Shown: piece after piece, positions 1 through 6,823 of the stretch | Layout: each line of letters opens with the position of its first letter | Numbering within the stretch: the first letter of the stretch is position 1 | NCBI GenBank assembly: GCA_900079685.1 | Contig: LT599018.1 | Location: forward strand, 2,513,334-2,577,333 | Direction of reading: 5' to 3' | From: an uncultured delta proteobacterium | GTDB taxonomy: Bacteria; Desulfobacterota; Desulfovibrionia; Desulfovibrionales; Desulfovibrionaceae | Length of the DNA: 64,000 bases | Notes under the pieces: generated by a model | What the model was told of the DNA's origin: nothing | What the model saw: only the letters and a program-made list of their open reading frames with translations | Databases searched by the model: none | Translations under genes and position numbers: made by a program

Positions 1-258
1 TTTCCGCTCGAGGGGCGTCAGAAGATCCGGTTTGGCCATGGCCCGGACGACGTAGACCGGGTGCGGGTGAAAGGTGACCAGCACGGAGGCGACTTTCTGC
101 CCCAGCTCGCTGCTCCGCGCGGCAGCCTTTTCCCGCGTGACGCGGAGAAGCTCGCGGTGGCCCATGTGCACGCCGTCAAAGTTGCCGATGGTCGCGGCGA
201 ACCGCGCGCCCGGAGACGTCAGTGATATGAATTCCTCTATGGATCTGGCAACCAGCAT
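1..258 (-). CDS. ribF: RibF, bifunctional riboflavin kinase/FAD synthetase (N-terminal part)
   Basis: The visible 86 codons are the N-terminus of the FAD synthetase (nucleotidyltransferase) half of RibF, which makes FMN and FAD from riboflavin. The reading frame starts at the ATG at 258, behind a GAGGA Shine-Dalgarno sequence, and begins MLVARSIEEF. It contains IGNFDGVHMGHREL, the nucleotide-binding N-GFDGxHxGH block of this family, followed by LVTFHPHP. The C-terminal riboflavin kinase domain lies beyond the left edge, so the gene is incomplete only because of the window. It is the last gene seen of a minus-strand series after purN. Confidence 0.9.
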   Translation of the reverse strand, partial: MLVARSIEEFISLTSPGARFAATIGNFDGVHMGHRELLRVTREKAAARSSELGQKVASVLVTFHPHPVYVVRAMAKPDLLTPLERK

Positions 259-367
259 GGTGTCCTCGGTAGAGCTGGGGAGATGTATTCTTTTATCAGC
301 ACGTATCGATAACTTTCTTTTTGACCATCCCCCTATCGAGATGAGGGTGTGGTTCCTTCCCCCGGCG

Positions 368-1066
368 CTAAAACCCTTCCTCGAGCGGGGGGTGGACCAG
401 GGCGGCCTGCGTGGCGGCCCTGGCTATCCCGGCTGTTCCGGCCATTCCGCCTGCTCCGTTTTTGGCCAGCAAGCGCACGACGCGGCCTTCCGGGACAAGG
501 CGGTTCTCCGCGAACCAGGCCACGGCCTGGGGATAGATGCGGTGCTCCATGGCATGGACGCGCACCATCAGGGTTTCCTCGGTATCGTCCTCAAAAACCG
601 GTATCGCGGCCTGGATGACGACCGGCCCGGCGTCCAGATCATTCACCACGAAATGCACGGTGCAGCCCGTGAGCTTTACCCCGTAAGCCAGCGCGTCTGG
701 CCCGCCGGAAACGCCGGTGAAGGACGGCAGCAGCGACGGGTGGATATTGAGGATTTTTCCCTCGTAGGCCTGGATGAAGGCCGGGCTCAAGAGCCGCATG
801 TACCCGGCGAGGACGACCGCCTCCACGTTCGCCTCCCGCATGGCCGCGAGCATGGCGTCATCAAAGGCGGCGCGGGAGGGGAATTCCTTGTGGGATTTGG
901 CCCAGACCGGGATACCGGCCTCGCGCGCAAAGGCGATGGCGGGCGCGTCCGGCGCGTTGGACAGCAGAAGGGCGACCTCGGCGCGGATGCGCCCGGCCCG
1001 GATATGGTCGAGAATGGCCTTGAAATTAGTGCCTCTGCCGGAGACGAGTACCGCGATACGGAGCAT
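368..1066 (-). CDS. purN: Phosphoribosylglycinamide formyltransferase PurN
   Basis: This enzyme transfers the formyl group from 10-formyl-THF to GAR in de novo purine synthesis. The 232-residue protein begins MLRIAVLVSGRGTNF, where the SGRGTN loop is the family's phosphate-binding segment. It carries NIHPSLLPSF, with the catalytic Asn and His, then GCTVHFVVNDLDAGP, with the catalytic Asp region. The length is a little above the usual size, because about 20 Ala/Gly-rich residues at the C-terminus lie beyond the folded domain. It lies between cobA/hemD and ribF on the same strand but is separated from cobA/hemD by a palindromic repeat element. The assignment is secure. Confidence 0.95.
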   Translation of the reverse strand: MLRIAVLVSGRGTNFKAILDHIRAGRIRAEVALLLSNAPDAPAIAFAREAGIPVWAKSHKEFPSRAAFDDAMLAAMREANVEAVVLAGYMRLLSPAFIQAYEGKILNIHPSLLPSFTGVSGGPDALAYGVKLTGCTVHFVVNDLDAGPVVIQAAIPVFEDDTEETLMVRVHAMEHRIYPQAVAWFAENRLVPEGRVVRLLAKNGAGGMAGTAGIARAATQAALVHPPLEEGF

Positions 1067-1160
1067 GCTGTTCCTTGCTCCGGCAGCCGTGAAGCGTGCC
1101 GGACATCACAATCAAAAAAATCTTTCGGTCGAAGGGAAGTCATCTTTCCCGTGGCACCCT

Positions 1161-1285
1161 GTGGCGGCTGCGTTTGGCGTCAGACGAGGAAGCGTGCGGT
1201 TTTCTGTAGGGGAATGGACTCTTCCGTCCATGACCCGGAAGAAAACCGTGCGCTGACGAAGTATCACGCCAAACTCAGCCGCCAC
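1161..1285 (+). repeat. Long palindromic repeat element, copy 1 of 3
   Basis: This is a 125-nt imperfect palindrome. The outer arms 1161-1180 and 1266-1285 pair over 20 nt with one mismatch. The 85-nt core (1181-1265) is shared with the copies at 6560-6686 and 59585-59715. The core folds as an internal loop (CAGACGAGGAA against TGACGAAGTATC), a stem with two G-T pairs (GCGTGCGGTTTTC against GAAAACCGTGCGC), and an apical hairpin ATGGAC-TCTTCC-GTCCAT. The 3' arm covers the stop codon and last codons of cobA/hemD (1275-1285), so this arm's sequence is also coding sequence. There is no U-run, so it does not look like an intrinsic terminator. The orientation is inferred from the G-T pairs, which become G-U only in plus-strand RNA. 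Confidence 0.85.
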
Positions 1286-2816
1286 GGCTATCTTTGGTTA
1301 TCGCCGCCACCAGGGCCGGAATAGTGTATTCCTCCGGCATGACGTGGCAGGCGAGCCCGGCCTCTTCCAGGGTTTTTGCCGTTACCGGCCCGATGCAGGC
1401 GAACCGCAGGTCCGGGTATTGCCGCAGCGTTTCCGCGGGAACGGCCTCAAGAAAGTTCGTGACCGTGGACGACGAGGCAAAGGTGATGTAGCGGATTTTG
1501 CCCGCCGCGAAAAGCTCTTTCGCGGCTTCCGCGTTTTTGTCCCTGTCCGGCGCGGGCAGGGTGCGGTATGCCGGGACCACGGTAACTTCGGCCCCGGCCT
1601 TCATAAGCCCTTTGGGCAGAACGTCCCGCGCGTTCTCCGCCCGGGGTATGAGGATGCGCTTGCCCGCCACGCCTTTTGCGACAAGGCCTTCGAGCAGATC
1701 TTCCGCCACGTAGGAGGCGGGCACGTAATCCGCGCGGACGCCTTTTTTCGCGAGAGCCTCGGCCGTGGCCGGGCCGATGGCCGCGACGACCGCCGCGCCC
1801 AACGCCCGCGTATCAAGCCCCAGGGCTTCCAGTTCGCGCCAGAAATACGCCACCCCGTTGGGAGAGGTGAACACCACCCAGTCAAAGTCGCGCAGACGGC
1901 AGGCGCTTTGGCGTACGGCGGTGGCGGCTTCCGGCGGGGCGATGGTGATGGTCGGGAACTGGACGACGCGCGCGCCTTCTGCCGCGAGCAGGGCAGCCAT
2001 GCCGGAAGCCTGCTCCCGTGAGCGCGTGACCAGAACGCCCTGGCCCAGAAGCGGTTTTTTCTCGAACCAGTTCAGGGTGTCGTGCAGCGCCACCACCTTG
2101 CCGATCACAATGAGGGACGGCGCGGTAAAATTGCCTTCTTCCGCAAGGCGTTGCAGGGTGCCCAGCGTTCCGGCCGCGCTCCGGTGGTCCGGGGTGGTTC
2201 CCCAGCGGACCAGGGCGGCGGGGGTGGCTGGGTCCATGCCGTTTTTGGTCAGATTTTCCACGATGGAGGGCAGGTTCTTCATGCCCATGAAAAACACCAG
2301 CGTGCTCGCGCCCGTGGCAAGGGCTTTCCAGTCGTGGGCCGATTCCGCTTTTTCAGGATCCTCGTGCCCGGTGGCGAAACACACGGACGAGGCGTAAGCC
2401 CTGTGGGTCAGCGGGATGCCCGCGTAAGCCGGACCCGCGATGGCGCTGGTCACGCCGGGCACGACCTCGAAGGCCACGCCCGCGTCCAGAAGTTCCTCGG
2501 CTTCTTCCGCGCCGCGCCCGAACATGTAGGGGTCCCCGCCCTTGAGCCGGGCCACGCTTTTGCCTTCCCTGGCCTTGCTGACCAGGAGGCGGTTGATATC
2601 CTGCTGCGGCAGGGTGTGGTCGCCGCCCATTTTGCCCACGTAAATAACTTCCGCGTCAGGCCGGGCAAAGGCAAGCAGTTCCTCGCTGGCAAGATAGTCG
2701 TAGACGATCACGTCGCACGTCTCGAGAAGTTCCTTGCCGCGCAAGGTTAAAAGACCCGCGTCGCCGGGACCGGCGCCGATCAGGTAGACCGTGGATTTCG
2801 TCTGGGACATGCGCAA
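1275..2816 (-). CDS. cobA/hemD: Fused uroporphyrinogen-III C-methyltransferase / uroporphyrinogen-III synthase
   Basis: The 513-residue fusion closes the tetrapyrrole ring and then methylates it to precorrin-2 for siroheme, cobalamin and the alternative heme route. Residues 1-250 are the SAM-dependent methyltransferase, with the N-terminal LIGAGPGDAGLLTLRG motif, LKGGDPYMFGRG and VPGVTSA. Residues from about 258 onward are the HemD domain, starting GQGVLVTRSREQA and including FTSPNGV and a FASSSTV segment. This fusion is typical of Desulfovibrio-type sulfate reducers. ATGs at 2816 and 2810 are both possible starts. It follows a disrupted small gene by 4 nt, and its 3' end runs into the palindromic repeat. 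Confidence 0.95.
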   Translation of the reverse strand: MRMSQTKSTVYLIGAGPGDAGLLTLRGKELLETCDVIVYDYLASEELLAFARPDAEVIYVGKMGGDHTLPQQDINRLLVSKAREGKSVARLKGGDPYMFGRGAEEAEELLDAGVAFEVVPGVTSAIAGPAYAGIPLTHRAYASSVCFATGHEDPEKAESAHDWKALATGASTLVFFMGMKNLPSIVENLTKNGMDPATPAALVRWGTTPDHRSAAGTLGTLQRLAEEGNFTAPSLIVIGKVVALHDTLNWFEKKPLLGQGVLVTRSREQASGMAALLAAEGARVVQFPTITIAPPEAATAVRQSACRLRDFDWVVFTSPNGVAYFWRELEALGLDTRALGAAVVAAIGPATAEALAKKGVRADYVPASYVAEDLLEGLVAKGVAGKRILIPRAENARDVLPKGLMKAGAEVTVVPAYRTLPAPDRDKNAEAAKELFAAGKIRYITFASSSTVTNFLEAVPAETLRQYPDLRFACIGPVTAKTLEEAGLACHVMPEEYTIPALVAAITKDSRGG

Positions 2817-2820
2817 AACC

Positions 2821-3055
2821 TTATTTCCAGGGCAAAGGGTTGAGGCCGGTAAACTCGTCCTTCGGCGGATTGAAATCCGGAAGGCGCTTATAGACGTATG
2901 TGCCGCTGGCCCGGCGGTGGACCAGGGTATCCTGGTCCCGGAGTTTGTAATACCAGATATTGTCCGTATCCGGCGAGAGTTTCGGGCCGGTCAGGATGAA
3001 CCAGCCGCCGTCGCCAAAGCTGAGCGCGGCGGGCGGGAAAAGATTTGAATATCAT
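2821..3055 (-). pseudogene. Small gene with broken reading frame (or TGA-separated extension of the DUF2750 gene)
   Basis: A 76-codon open frame runs from just after the TGA at 3052-3054 to a TAA at 2821-2823. It encodes a protein-like sequence that includes SFGDGGWFILTGPKL, NIWYYKLRDQDTLVHRR and ends LNPLPWK. The frame has no ATG, GTG or TTG start. An ATG at 3055 overlaps the DUF2750 stop (ATGA) but is in another frame. Removing one base near the TTTT run after ATGATATTCAAATC would join that ATG to the open frame. The frame is also the same as the upstream DUF2750 gene, separated by its TGA. I cannot name the family. The disruption may be real, a sequencing indel or recoding. Confidence 0.6.
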
Positions 3056-3459
3056 GCAAGACCCCAAAAGTTTTCACGCTCTTCCTGCAAGAGCGCGCGC
3101 AGGTGTTCCGCTTCCAGCGTCACGCAGTCCGTGCCCGAAGCCGCGCTGGTCGGCAGAGGGAAAATTGCGGCGAGCAGGCCGTCTTCCTGCATGTCCGGCA
3201 GCCAGTCCATGAGAAACGCTTCCAGAGGAATACGCGCCGGGGTGCAGTCGGCCCAGTCATCCTCGGCCAGCAAGACGGCAAAGGCTTCCTCCGGCCAGAA
3301 CGGGATGGATTCCTTCCCGTCGTCCGTGCCCATGCCGCACCAGCCGTCCGCGTTGCGCAAGCCCCAGATTTCCTCGGAATCCGTGCATTTGTGCACGAAG
3401 TAGCTGAGGCGTTTCTGCGCGTCGAGAGCCAGAACGTTTTTCATTTTCTCCGGATGCAT
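3052..3459 (-). CDS. DUF2750 family protein
   Basis: The 135-residue soluble protein has the DUF2750 pattern: an aromatic-rich N-terminus (LSYFVHKCTDSEEIWGLRNADGW), then FWPEEAFAVLL, a PLEAFLMDWLPDMQEDG segment and an AIFPLPT block. Its function is unknown. The start at 3459 follows a GAGG Shine-Dalgarno sequence at good spacing. Its stop TGA overlaps the ATG of the next, disrupted small gene, and cobA/hemD follows, so the three appear to form one minus-strand unit. If the TGA is bypassed, the same frame continues for another 76 codons. Confidence 0.75.
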   Translation of the reverse strand: MHPEKMKNVLALDAQKRLSYFVHKCTDSEEIWGLRNADGWCGMGTDDGKESIPFWPEEAFAVLLAEDDWADCTPARIPLEAFLMDWLPDMQEDGLLAAIFPLPTSAASGTDCVTLEAEHLRALLQEERENFWGLA

Positions 3460-3509
3460 GGCGGTACCTCACAGCGTTTTTGATGTGCGGATCCGAAATA
3501 TGTGCCGGG

Positions 3510-3645
3510 GCCGGGGGCTGTCCCGCGAGGGTTTCCCCTCCAATTTTTGGCAAAGTGGGGCGCGGTATGGCCCGGCAACATCAAACGCCGTTGCCCCACT
3601 TTGTATAAAAATTTCCGGGGAAGCCCTCGCGGGACAGACCCCGGC
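3510..3645. repeat. MITE-like long inverted repeat
   Basis: Two arms of about 52 nt (3510-3562 and 3592-3645) are inverted, imperfect copies of each other, with a loop of about 30 nt. Both arms share CTGTCCCGCGAGGG and CAAAGTGGGGC, with substitutions and small gaps between these blocks. It lies in the 338-nt gap between the DUF2750 start and the valS 3' end and contains no credible ORF. The length, arm size and lack of coding suit a non-autonomous mobile element or a large bidirectional hairpin. I cannot see an obvious target-site duplication. Confidence 0.7.
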
Positions 3646-3746
3646 CTCGCATCAGGCCTGCTGACACGGAAGAAATGATAGCCAACCGCAAAACTTTTGC
3701 CGTTATTATTCACCCCCCCCGATGGGATAAGGAGGGATGGGGGCCT

Positions 3747-3789
3747 GGGGGAAGGGAACCTCAAGGGGTCACCCCTTTTCCCTTCCCCC
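3747..3789 (-). terminator. Hairpin directly downstream of valS
   Basis: The arms GGGGGAAGGGAA (3747-3758) and TTCCCTTCCCCC (3778-3789) pair perfectly, and an inner AAGGGG/CCCCTT pairing extends the stem. The hairpin begins 9 nt past the valS stop codon in the direction of transcription. There is no clean U-run, so termination is inferred from position and strength. Confidence 0.6.
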
Positions 3790-3797
3790 GGTCTTCA

Positions 3798-6491
3798 TCA
3801 CATCGCTTCTCTGAAACGGGCCTGGAGGGCGAGGAGTTTCACCTTGGCGTCGGCGAGTTCGGCCACCCTGGCCTTGTCGCGTTCCACGACTTCCGCCGGG
3901 GCGCGCTGCACGTAATTCTCGTTGGCGAGCTTGCCGGACAGCATGGCATGTTCCTTGTCCATCTTGGCGAGTTCCTTATCGAGCCGGGCCACTTCCGCGC
4001 CGAAATCCACGGTCCCGAGCAGCGGCACGATGATCTCGTTCCCGGCCGCGACCTGGCTGGCCGAGGCTTTGGGCGCCGTGGCCGAGGGGTCGATTTGCAG
4101 CGAATCCAGCCGGGCGAGGAAGATAATCATGTCCCGGTGGGCATCCAGCACGGCTTTGGCGCCATCGTCCGCCGGGCGGATGATGGCCGCGAGCCGGACC
4201 GACGGCGCGATGGAAAGCTCGGCCCGGATGGTGCGGATGGCGCTGATGGCCGCCTGGATCATCTCCATGTCCCGCGCGGCTTCCGGCTTGACGCAACCGG
4301 CGCGCTGTTCCGGGAAAAGCTGGACCGCGATATCCTCGTTGCCCGCATTGCCGGGCAGGGCCTGCCAGACTTCCGCCGTGACGTACGGCATGATCGGGTG
4401 CAGCAGGATCATGGTCTCGCGGAGCACGGTATTCAGAACGTGCTGGGCGTTGATCTTGCGCTCGCCCCCCGCTTCGGAGCCGGGTTGCATGTCCGGCTTG
4501 ATGAGTTCCAGGTACCAGTCGCACAACTCGTTCCAGATGAAGGTATACATGCCCTGGGCCGCGTCGTTGAAGCGGTATTCCTCCAGGGCGCTCTTGGTGG
4601 CGGCCTTCATCTCCTCCAGCCGGTGCAACATCCACTGATGGTGCGTGCCGGGGATGGCGGCAAGATCCATACTCGCGGCGGGCGCGCGGCCGTCCTCGGG
4701 CATGTTCAGCAGCGCGAAACGCGCGGCGTTCCAGATCTTGTTCACGAAATGGCGGTACCCCTCGATGCGCTCCTCGGACAGTTTGATGTCCCGGCCCATG
4801 GCCGCGAAGGCCGCCAGGGTGAAGCGCAAGGAGTCCGTGCCGTATTTATCGATCATGGCCAGCGGGTCGATGACGTTGCCCGTGGACTTGGACATCTTCT
4901 TGCCCTCGGCGTCGCGCACCAGGGCATGGATGTAGGTGTGTTTGAACGGCACCTCGCCCATGAACTGGATGCCCATCATCATCATGCGGGCCACCCAGAA
5001 GAAAATGATGTCAAACCCGGTCACCAGGACCGAGGTGGGATAGAACAGCTTCAAATCCTCGGTCTTGTCCGGCCAGCCCAGGGTCGAGAAGGGCCAGAGC
5101 GCGGAAGAGAACCATGTGTCGAGCACGTCCTCGTCCTGCGTCAGCTTGGCGCTGCCGCACTTTGAGCAGGTTGCCGGGGCTTCCTCGGCCACGATCAGCT
5201 CGTTGCAGTCTTGGCAGGTCCAGGCCGGGATGCGGTGCCCCCACCAGATCTGGCGGCTGATGCACCAGTCGCGGATATTGTCCATCCAGTTGTGGTAGGT
5301 CTTGAGCCAGGAGGCCGGGTACATGCGGGTATCGGCGGCATCGTCGGCGCCCATGGCGGCCTTGGCTTTGGCGGCCAGCGGCGCGACCTTCACGAACCAC
5401 TGGGTGGAAACGAGCGGTTCCACCACTTCCTTGCAACGGTAGCAAAGGCCCAGGTTGTGGTCGTAATCCTCTATTTTCACCAGCTGGCCCGCGGCTTCCA
5501 GGTCTTCCACCACCTTTTTGCGGGCGTCCGCGCTGGACAAACCGGCGTACTTCCCGGCGGCCGCGTTCATGAAGCCCTTGTCGTTCATGACGGACAGGAA
5601 CTCCAGGTTATGTTTGTGCCCCAGGTTCCAGTCGTTGTGGTCGTGCGAGGGCGTCACTTTCAGCGCGCCGGTGCCGAATTCCTTGTCCACGTATGTATCG
5701 CCGATGATCGGCAGCGCGCGGCCCACCAGCGGAAGAATCAATCGCTTACCGATAAGCTTATTATAGCGCTCGTCTTCCGGGTTCACGGCCACGGCGGTGT
5801 CGCCGAGCATGGTTTCCGGCCGGGTGGTGGCGATGATGAGCGAGCCCGAGCCGTCTTCCAGGTCGTAGCGGATATGCCAGAGGTGCGATTTTTTCGGGTG
5901 GTGTTCCACCTCGTCGTCGGCCAGCGCGGTGTGGCAGCGGGCGCACCAGTTGATGATGTAGTCGCCCTTGTAGATCAGGCCCTGGTTGTACAGGTCCACA
6001 AAGACCTTGCGGACCGCTTTGGAGAGGCCGTCGTCCATGGTGAAGCGCTCGCGCGTCCAGTCCACGGAGGCGCCGAGCGCCTTGATCTGGCGGGTGATGT
6101 TGTCCGCGTATTCGGCCTTCCATTCCCAAACGCGGTCAATGAACGCTTCGCGCCCCAGGTCGTCGCGGGTTTTGCCTTCTTCTTTCAGGCGGCGCTCCAC
6201 CACGTTCTGGGTGGCGATGCCCGCGTGGTCGCAGCCCGGCACCCACAACACAACCTTGCCCAGTTGTCTCTGATGACGGCACAGGATATCCTGCAAGGTA
6301 AGGTTCAGCGCGTGGCCGATATGCAGGTTGCCCGTTACGTTGGGCGGCGGAATGACGATGGAATAGGTATTTTCCGGGTTGGCCCTGGCTTTGTCCAGAT
6401 CCGGGGTGAAGGTTTTGCCTTCCTCCCAGCGCTGTCTCCAGCGTCCTTCCACATCTTTGGCCTCGTAACCCTTGGGCAATTGCTCGTGCAT
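3798..6491 (-). CDS. valS: Valyl-tRNA synthetase
   Basis: This class I aminoacyl-tRNA synthetase charges tRNA-Val. The 897-residue protein carries HIGH at residues 57-60 within PPPNVTGNLHIGH, the CP1 editing domain with TTRPETMLGDTAVAV near 222-236, and a zinc-binding type C-x2-C pair (TCQDC and TCSKC, about 425-445). KMSKS lies at 532-536. The C-terminus (about 835-897) is the Lys/Glu-rich coiled coil typical of ValRS. The length is normal. It is transcribed alone, with a strong hairpin after it and a palindromic repeat element upstream. Confidence 0.98.
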   Translation of the reverse strand: MHEQLPKGYEAKDVEGRWRQRWEEGKTFTPDLDKARANPENTYSIVIPPPNVTGNLHIGHALNLTLQDILCRHQRQLGKVVLWVPGCDHAGIATQNVVERRLKEEGKTRDDLGREAFIDRVWEWKAEYADNITRQIKALGASVDWTRERFTMDDGLSKAVRKVFVDLYNQGLIYKGDYIINWCARCHTALADDEVEHHPKKSHLWHIRYDLEDGSGSLIIATTRPETMLGDTAVAVNPEDERYNKLIGKRLILPLVGRALPIIGDTYVDKEFGTGALKVTPSHDHNDWNLGHKHNLEFLSVMNDKGFMNAAAGKYAGLSSADARKKVVEDLEAAGQLVKIEDYDHNLGLCYRCKEVVEPLVSTQWFVKVAPLAAKAKAAMGADDAADTRMYPASWLKTYHNWMDNIRDWCISRQIWWGHRIPAWTCQDCNELIVAEEAPATCSKCGSAKLTQDEDVLDTWFSSALWPFSTLGWPDKTEDLKLFYPTSVLVTGFDIIFFWVARMMMMGIQFMGEVPFKHTYIHALVRDAEGKKMSKSTGNVIDPLAMIDKYGTDSLRFTLAAFAAMGRDIKLSEERIEGYRHFVNKIWNAARFALLNMPEDGRAPAASMDLAAIPGTHHQWMLHRLEEMKAATKSALEEYRFNDAAQGMYTFIWNELCDWYLELIKPDMQPGSEAGGERKINAQHVLNTVLRETMILLHPIMPYVTAEVWQALPGNAGNEDIAVQLFPEQRAGCVKPEAARDMEMIQAAISAIRTIRAELSIAPSVRLAAIIRPADDGAKAVLDAHRDMIIFLARLDSLQIDPSATAPKASASQVAAGNEIIVPLLGTVDFGAEVARLDKELAKMDKEHAMLSGKLANENYVQRAPAEVVERDKARVAELADAKVKLLALQARFREAM

Positions 6492-6559
6492 TGGCGTCTC
6501 CGCGTATAAAATGATGAACTTTGTCTAGTAGCGTTTTTTCCGTCAATGGACAAGCGCCG

Positions 6560-6686
6560 GGTAATGTCCCAATTTAGCTTCAGACAAGGAAGAGTGCGAT
6601 TTTCCGGAGGGGAGTGGACTCTTTGGTCCATGACCCGGAGGAAAATCGTGCTCTGACGCAGTATCAAGCTAAATTGAGACATTACC
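6560..6686 (+). repeat. Long palindromic repeat element, copy 2 of 3
   Basis: This 127-nt copy lies in the 332-nt divergent gap between valS and the BPL_N-like gene. The outer arms 6560-6580 and 6666-6686 pair over 21 nt with one mismatch. Their sequence (GGTAATGTC..., AATTTAGCTT) is unrelated to the outermost arm sequence of copies 1 and 3. The 85-nt core (6581-6665) aligns to the other two without gaps. Relative to copy 3, GCGTGCG becomes GAGTGCG on the 5' side and the partner GTGCGC becomes GTGCTC, a compensated change. Nothing else in this gap looks functional apart from the Shine-Dalgarno sequence of the next gene. Confidence 0.85.
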
Positions 6687-6823
6687 GGTTGGAGGGTGCG
6701 GGCGGCAAATCTTTTTTCTCGACCTGCGCCCTTCCCTTTGGCATGTTTATTCAGAGCGGCAGCGCATCCGTGCGGCCGCCGGACCGGGACAACCATGCAA
6801 CGGCATGCCGAGGAAGAACAGCC

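Noticed and set aside
1161..1285. The three-copy palindrome as an ordinary intrinsic terminator
   Set aside because: No copy is followed by a U-run on either strand, and the core is far longer and more conserved than a terminator needs.
2821..3055. Selenocysteine at the in-frame TGA
   Set aside because: The TGA is followed at once by an overlapping ATG, and I cannot identify a convincing SECIS hairpin at the required spacing. A one-base indel explains the data more simply.
6560..6686. The three-copy palindrome as an ERIC element
   Set aside because: The length (about 127 nt) and intergenic palindromic form are similar, but the core lacks the ERIC central and terminal sequences, and the arms vary between copies, which ERIC arms do not.
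6614..6823. Coding through the palindromic element (frames reading MDSLVHDPEENRAL in several places)
   Set aside because: These frames are just the repeat core translated. They lack Shine-Dalgarno sequences, and the changes between copies preserve base pairing rather than protein sequence.
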